Program-made: the position numbers and the translations under genes
Origin: Ensifer sp. IC3342
GTDB lineage: Bacteria; Pseudomonadota; Alphaproteobacteria; Rhizobiales; Rhizobiaceae
DNA: 64,000 bases
Assembly (NCBI RefSeq): GCF_020193655.1
Contig: NZ_JADYVE010000001.1
Coordinates: 1,426,001 to 1,490,000 of the forward strand
Direction: 5' to 3'
Shown: piece after piece, positions 57,443 to 64,000 of the stretch
Numbering within the stretch: the first letter of the stretch is position 1
Layout: each line of letters opens with the position of its first letter
Notes under the pieces: model-generated
Told to the model about the DNA's origin: nothing
What the model saw: the letters and a program-made list of their open reading frames with translations, nothing else
Databases searched by the model: none

Positions 57443-58284
57443 TGATGGAAACCAATGCCAGGGTTGTCGTCGGCGAGGGTGCCGGCCAGGTGGTCTTTTC
57501 GCAGAAGGAGCGGCTGGCGCTGATCGCCGGTCCCTGCCAGATGGAGAGCCGCGATCATGCCTTCATGGTGGCTGGAACGCTCGTCGAGCTTTGCAAGTCT
57601 CTCGGGCTCGGTCTCGTCTACAAGTCTTCCTTCGATAAGGCGAACCGCACCTCGCTCTCCGGCAAGCGCGGCATCGGCCTCGATAGCGCGATGGAGATTT
57701 TTGCCGACCTCAAAAAGGAATTCGGCTTTCCGATTTTGACCGACATTCACACGGAAGAGCAATGCGCGATCGTGGCTGAGACCGTCGATATCCTGCAGAT
57801 CCCCGCTTTCCTGTCGCGCCAGACCGACCTGCTCGTCGCGGCCGCCAAGACTGGCCGTGCGATCAACGTCAAAAAGGGCCAGTTCCTCGCGCCCTGGGAC
57901 ATGAAGAACGTGCTCGCCAAGTTCACGGCGAGCGGCAATCCGAACGTTCTTCTGTGCGAGCGCGGCGCCTCCTTTGGTTACAACACGCTGGTTTCCGACA
58001 TGCGCTCGCTGCCGATCATGGCCGCGCTGGGTGCGCCGGTGATCTTTGACGCCACCCATTCCGTGCAGCAGCCGGGCGGGCAGGGCGGCTCGACCGGCGG
58101 CCAGCGCGAGTTCGTCGAGACCCTGGCGCGCGCCGCCGTCGCCGTCGGCGTCGCCGGCCTCTTCATCGAGACGCATGAAGATCCGGACAATGCGCCCTCG
58201 GATGGCCCCAATATGGTGCACTTGAAGGACATGCCGCGGCTGCTCGAAAAGCTGCTTGCCTTCGATCAGATCGCCAAGGCCTGA
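57442..58284 (+). CDS. kdsA: 3-deoxy-D-manno-octulosonate-8-phosphate synthase (class II, metal-dependent)
   Basis: 280 residues making KDO-8-phosphate from PEP and arabinose-5-phosphate for lipopolysaccharide core. Motifs: [35 protein letters not shown]. The Cys in GPCQMES, in place of the Asn of the E. coli enzyme, marks the metal-dependent class. Two adjacent ATGs follow a GGAG; either may be used. Follows the VOC gene with a one-base overlap and precedes eno. Confidence 0.96.
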   Translation: MMETNARVVVGEGAGQVVFSQKERLALIAGPCQMESRDHAFMVAGTLVELCKSLGLGLVYKSSFDKANRTSLSGKRGIGLDSAMEIFADLKKEFGFPILTDIHTEEQCAIVAETVDILQIPAFLSRQTDLLVAAAKTGRAINVKKGQFLAPWDMKNVLAKFTASGNPNVLLCERGASFGYNTLVSDMRSLPIMAALGAPVIFDATHSVQQPGGQGGSTGGQREFVETLARAAVAVGVAGLFIETHEDPDNAPSDGPNMVHLKDMPRLLEKLLAFDQIAKA

Positions 58285-58370
58285 ACAGGCCCTCGTGAAA
58301 TTTTCATGAACCGCAATGGCGCTTGGGCATTTGCATCGCGCGCCGTTGTAATTTCGGGGCCATGAATTAA

Positions 58371-59687
<1,317 letters not shown>

Positions 59688-59713
59688 ATAGGGGAAGTCT
59701 GGCCCTCGACGCG

Positions 59714-59874
59714 GCCCCTCATCCGCCTGCCGGCACCTTCTCCCCGCAAGCGGGGCGAAGGGACAAGCGGTGCGCTCCCAGTCCCATTCCTCGTCGGTGA
59801 GATGATCGAAGGAGCAAACCACGCACGCCCAGTCCCCTCTCCCCGCATGCGGGGAGAGGGCTAGGGTGAGGGGC
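59714..59874. repeat. RIME1-like intergenic mosaic element
   Basis: An about 160-base element with inverted ends GCCCCTCA (59714) and TGAGGGGC (to 59874). It contains two inner palindromes, CTCCCCGCAAGCGGGGCGAAG and CCTCTCCCCGCATGCGGGGAGAGG. This matches the RIME family of rhizobial intergenic repeats in motif and layout. It separates eno from ftsB and may stabilise or end the eno transcript. Confidence 0.8.
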
Positions 59875-60039
59875 ATAATAGTCCGCCCTGCACGCCAGTG
59901 TGACAGTCGGCAGTCGCGACAGTTCCAAACCCGCCCGCCACACGGCAGGCGGGTTTCGTTTTTCCTGCCATTCATGGTCAACGGTCGGTTAATCAATCGA
60001 CGTTAGTCTCGTCTCGTATTGCGTATCAGGGCACTGACC

Positions 60040-60360
60040 ATGTGGACACGACATCACAAGAAACGGAGACTTGGGCGGCTGGTCGTGCCGCTGATGGCGG
60101 TCGCCTTTCTTTCCTATTTCGGCTATCATTCGATCCATGGAGGATACGGCCTGAGGGCGACTGAGGAGTTCGACCGACAGATCGCCGTGCGGCAAGCCCG
60201 ATTGGATGAGCTGACTCATCAGCGAAGAATCCTGGAAAAGGAGGTCGAGCTGATGAGCGACGGTTCGCTGGAACGAGACATGCTGGATGAGAAGGCTCGG
60301 CTCGCGCTCAACATGTCGCGGAGCGATGAGATCGTTATTTTTCGTCGTGGGCAAGATTAA
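60040..60360 (+). CDS. ftsB: Septum formation initiator protein (FtsB/DivIC)
   Basis: 106 residues: a basic cytoplasmic head MWTRHHKKRRLGRL, one membrane segment (about 13-32) and a periplasmic coiled coil (ATEEFDRQIAVRQARLDELTHQRRILEKEVELM) with the family's closing LDEKARLALNMSRSDEIVIF. It is part of the FtsQLB divisome complex. The position between eno and pdhA is a known feature of alphaproteobacterial chromosomes. ATG at 60040 is chosen over an earlier GCG/ATG frame. Confidence 0.92.
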   Translation: MWTRHHKKRRLGRLVVPLMAVAFLSYFGYHSIHGGYGLRATEEFDRQIAVRQARLDELTHQRRILEKEVELMSDGSLERDMLDEKARLALNMSRSDEIVIFRRGQD

Positions 60361-60375
60361 CCTAAATTCGGTTAA
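60357..60375. promoter_or_regulatory. Inverted repeat upstream of pdhA
   Basis: TTAACC-N7-GGTTAA, a perfect 6-base dyad overlapping the ftsB stop and 121 bases before the pdhA start. It could bind a repressor of the pdh operon; no regulator is identified. Confidence 0.4.
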
Positions 60376-60496
60376 TTGAAAATTTCAGTTAAAAATCAAA
60401 TAGTTGAGCAGAATAATAGCCATGCAAATATGGCATTGCTGTGTCGCGCTTCTTTCCCTATGGTAGCCGGCGAAGGCTAACCATTGGGAGGAATGT

Positions 60497-61543
60497 ATGG
60501 CTCCGCGAAAAACCGCGTCCGTCTCCAGCCGCAAGACCGCTGCCAAGTCCGCAAAGAAGGACTTCGCCGGCGGCACGATCGCCGAATTCTCCAAGGAAGA
60601 TGATCTCAAAGCCTACCGCGAAATGCTGCTGATCCGGCGTTTCGAGGAAAAGGCCGGCCAGCTTTACGGCATGGGCTTCATCGGCGGCTTCTGTCACCTC
60701 TATATCGGTCAGGAAGCCGTCGTGGTCGGCATGCAGATGGCGCTCAAGGAAGGTGATCAGGTCATCACCGGTTACCGTGATCACGGCCACATGCTTGCTT
60801 GCGGGATGAGTGCGCGCGGTGTGATGGCGGAACTGACCGGCCGTCGCGGCGGCCTTTCCAAGGGGAAAGGCGGCTCGATGCACATGTTCTCCAAGGAAAA
60901 GCATTTTTATGGCGGCCACGGTATCGTCGGTGCGCAGGTGTCGCTCGGCACCGGCCTTGCCTTCGCCAACAAATACCGCGGTAACGACAACGTCAGCCTC
61001 GCCTACTTCGGCGACGGTGCCGCCAACCAGGGTCAGGTCTACGAGAGCTTCAACATGGCTGCTCTCTGGAAGCTGCCGGTGGTCTACATCGTTGAAAACA
61101 ACCGTTACGCCATGGGTACATCCGTGTCGCGCGCATCGGCGCAGACCGATTTCTCGCAGCGCGGCGCCTCCTTCGGCATTCCCGGCTATCAGGTCGACGG
61201 CATGGATGTTCGTGCCGTCAAGGCGGCAGCCGACGAAGCGGTTCAATACGGCCGTTCCGGCAAGGGGCCGATCATCCTCGAGATGCTGACCTATCGTTAT
61301 CGCGGCCACTCCATGTCTGACCCGGCGAAGTACCGGTCGAAGGACGAAGTGCAGAAGATGCGCTCCGAGCACGACCCGATCGAGCAGGTAAAGGCCCGGC
61401 TTACCGAAAAGGGCTGGGCGAGCGAGGAAGAGCTGAAGCAGATCGACAAGGATGTTCGCGACATCGTTGCGGACAGTGCCGATTTTGCCCAGTCTGATCC
61501 GGAGCCGGATGTGTCCGAGCTCTATACCGACATCCTGCTTTAA
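60497..61543 (+). CDS. pdhA: Pyruvate dehydrogenase E1 component, alpha subunit
   Basis: 348 residues. The ThDP motif [31 protein letters not shown], the [17 protein letters not shown] phosphorylation-loop-like block and [11 protein letters not shown] identify an E1-alpha of the two-subunit, eukaryote-like type. The N-terminal 30 residues are basic and flexible. With PdhB it decarboxylates pyruvate and loads acetyl on the E2 lipoyl group. The operon order is pdhA-pdhB-pdhC. Confidence 0.97.
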   Translation: MAPRKTASVSSRKTAAKSAKKDFAGGTIAEFSKEDDLKAYREMLLIRRFEEKAGQLYGMGFIGGFCHLYIGQEAVVVGMQMALKEGDQVITGYRDHGHMLACGMSARGVMAELTGRRGGLSKGKGGSMHMFSKEKHFYGGHGIVGAQVSLGTGLAFANKYRGNDNVSLAYFGDGAANQGQVYESFNMAALWKLPVVYIVENNRYAMGTSVSRASAQTDFSQRGASFGIPGYQVDGMDVRAVKAAADEAVQYGRSGKGPIILEMLTYRYRGHSMSDPAKYRSKDEVQKMRSEHDPIEQVKARLTEKGWASEEELKQIDKDVRDIVADSADFAQSDPEPDVSELYTDILL

Positions 61544-61560
61544 TCCGGGGAGGGACAACC

Positions 61561-62934
<1,374 letters not shown>

Positions 62935-62949
62935 AGGGAGGGCGCTTCG

Positions 62950-64000
62950 ATGCCAATCAACATCACGATGCCTGCCCTCTCTCCGACCATGGAAGAAGGC
63001 AATCTGGCCAAGTGGCTGGTCAAGGAAGGCGATCAGGTCAAGTCCGGCGACGTCATCGCCGAGATCGAGACCGACAAGGCAACCATGGAAGTGGAAGCCG
63101 TCGATGAAGGTACGGTCGCCAAGATCGTCGTGCCGGCCGGTACGGAAGGCGTCAAGGTCAATGCGCTGATCGCCGTTCTGGCGGCTGACGGCGAGGACGT
63201 CGCAACGGCTGCGAAGGGCGGTAATGGCGCCGCAGCGCCGACGCCAGCAGCCAAAGCCGAAAAACCGGCTCCGGCAGCACCGACCGCTGCGCCAGCCCCT
63301 GCTACGGCACCGGCCGCGGCACAGCCGGCAGTATCGGCCGCCCCCGCCGCAGCCGATGGCAAGCGAGTCTTTTCTTCGCCGCTGGCGCGCCGCCTTGCCA
63401 AGGAAGCCGGCATTGACCTGTCGGCAATCGCCGGGTCCGGCCCCTACGGCCGCGTCGTCAAGAAGGACGTAGAGGCCGCCGTCGCAGGCGGCGGTGCCAA
63501 GCCGGCCGCCGCGCCTGCGGAAGCCGCTGCACCCGCGCCGACCGCGCTCGCGAAGGGCATGTCCGAGGACGCCGTGCTCAAGCTCTTCGAGCCGGGTTCA
63601 TACGAACTCGTGCCGCATGACGGCATGCGCAAGACCATTGCCAAGCGCCTGCAGGAATCGAAGCAGACAATCCCGCATTTCTACGTTTCGATCGATTGCG
63701 AGCTCGATGCGCTCCTGGCCCTGCGTACCCAGCTCAACGCCGCTGCTCCGGAAAAGGACGGCAAGCCAGTCTATAAGCTCTCGGTCAATGACATGGTGAT
63801 CAAGGCGCTGGCGCTGGCACTTCGCGACGTTCCGGATGCCAACGTCTCCTGGACCGACTCGAACATGGTCAAGCACAAGCATGCCGATGTTGGCGTTGCT
63901 GTCTCGATACCCGGTGGCCTGATCACACCGATCATCCGCCAAGCGGAGTTGAAGAGCCTTTCGGCCATCTCCAACGAGATGAAGGACTTCGGCAAGCGCG
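62950..64000 (+). CDS. pdhC: Dihydrolipoamide acetyltransferase (E2), 5' part
   Basis: The first 350 codons are in the window; the gene continues to the right. One lipoyl domain (1-78, lipoyl Lys in [11 protein letters not shown]) is followed by an Ala/Pro-rich linker and the peripheral-subunit binding domain [20 protein letters not shown] with the [14 protein letters not shown] motif. The start of the catalytic acetyltransferase core follows ([29 protein letters not shown]). It forms the core of the complex and passes acetyl to CoA. Confidence 0.96.
   Translation, partial: MPINITMPALSPTMEEGNLAKWLVKEGDQVKSGDVIAEIETDKATMEVEAVDEGTVAKIVVPAGTEGVKVNALIAVLAADGEDVATAAKGGNGAAAPTPAAKAEKPAPAAPTAAPAPATAPAAAQPAVSAAPAAADGKRVFSSPLARRLAKEAGIDLSAIAGSGPYGRVVKKDVEAAVAGGGAKPAAAPAEAAAPAPTALAKGMSEDAVLKLFEPGSYELVPHDGMRKTIAKRLQESKQTIPHFYVSIDCELDALLALRTQLNAAAPEKDGKPVYKLSVNDMVIKALALALRDVPDANVSWTDSNMVKHKHADVGVAVSIPGGLITPIIRQAELKSLSAISNEMKDFGKR

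Overview
The window is a stretch of alphaproteobacterial chromosome, most likely Sinorhizobium (Ensifer) or a close relative in the Rhizobiaceae. The evidence is the tpiA-secG-pyrG-kdsA-eno-ftsB-pdhABC order at the right end, a pyruvate dehydrogenase E1-beta that carries its own lipoyl domain, a RIME1-like intergenic mosaic element, and about nine copies of a rhizobial intergenic palindrome (core CTACAGCGTCC ... GCGCTGTAG). The DNA is GC-rich, coding-dense and mostly housekeeping. I see no phage, insertion sequence, plasmid origin or CRISPR array. The species name is inferred, not proven.

Layout. 1-6141: a compact acyl-activation/amidotransfer cluster. Asparagine-synthase-like protein, acyl carrier protein, acyl-AMP ligase and NadE-like protein lie on the minus strand, converging on a methyltransferase (partial) and a GNAT protein. 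This is the best candidate for an undescribed pathway. 6682-11798: DNA alkyl repair (ogt), glutathione-dependent formaldehyde detoxification (gfa, adhC), an XRE regulator, a DMT exporter and lipB. 11992-12076: tRNA-Leu(GAG). 12855-17707: the prkA-yeaH-spoVR stress operon. 17789-26537: small membrane proteins and a lipoprotein, a peptide-deformylase-like protein lacking its metal ligands, mgtE, a MerR regulator with its likely operator, three membrane-protein genes, a 33-residue membrane peptide, sdaA and DUF1489.

26616-35121: a D,D-carboxypeptidase with a SPOR domain, a LapG-type cysteine proteinase preceded by a phased direct-repeat array, PilZ and PAS proteins, rhomboid, CBS and patatin proteins. 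35425-41702: hisI, folE, a NifU-like scaffold, yidD, thrS, and a PlsC-type acyltransferase broken by an apparent one-base deletion. 41710-52975: flavin enzymes, a CitE-like protein, DUF2336, GNAT, parE, a hydrolase with a DprE1-like oxidase, and a YceI/cytochrome b561 pair. 53242-64000: glycolysis, CTP and KDO synthesis, protein export, cell division and pyruvate dehydrogenase, all on the plus strand.

Most gene calls rest on recognisable motifs in the translated sequence. Start sites were chosen from ribosome-binding sites and family N-termini. Small genes, regulatory sites and RNAs are less certain and are scored accordingly.
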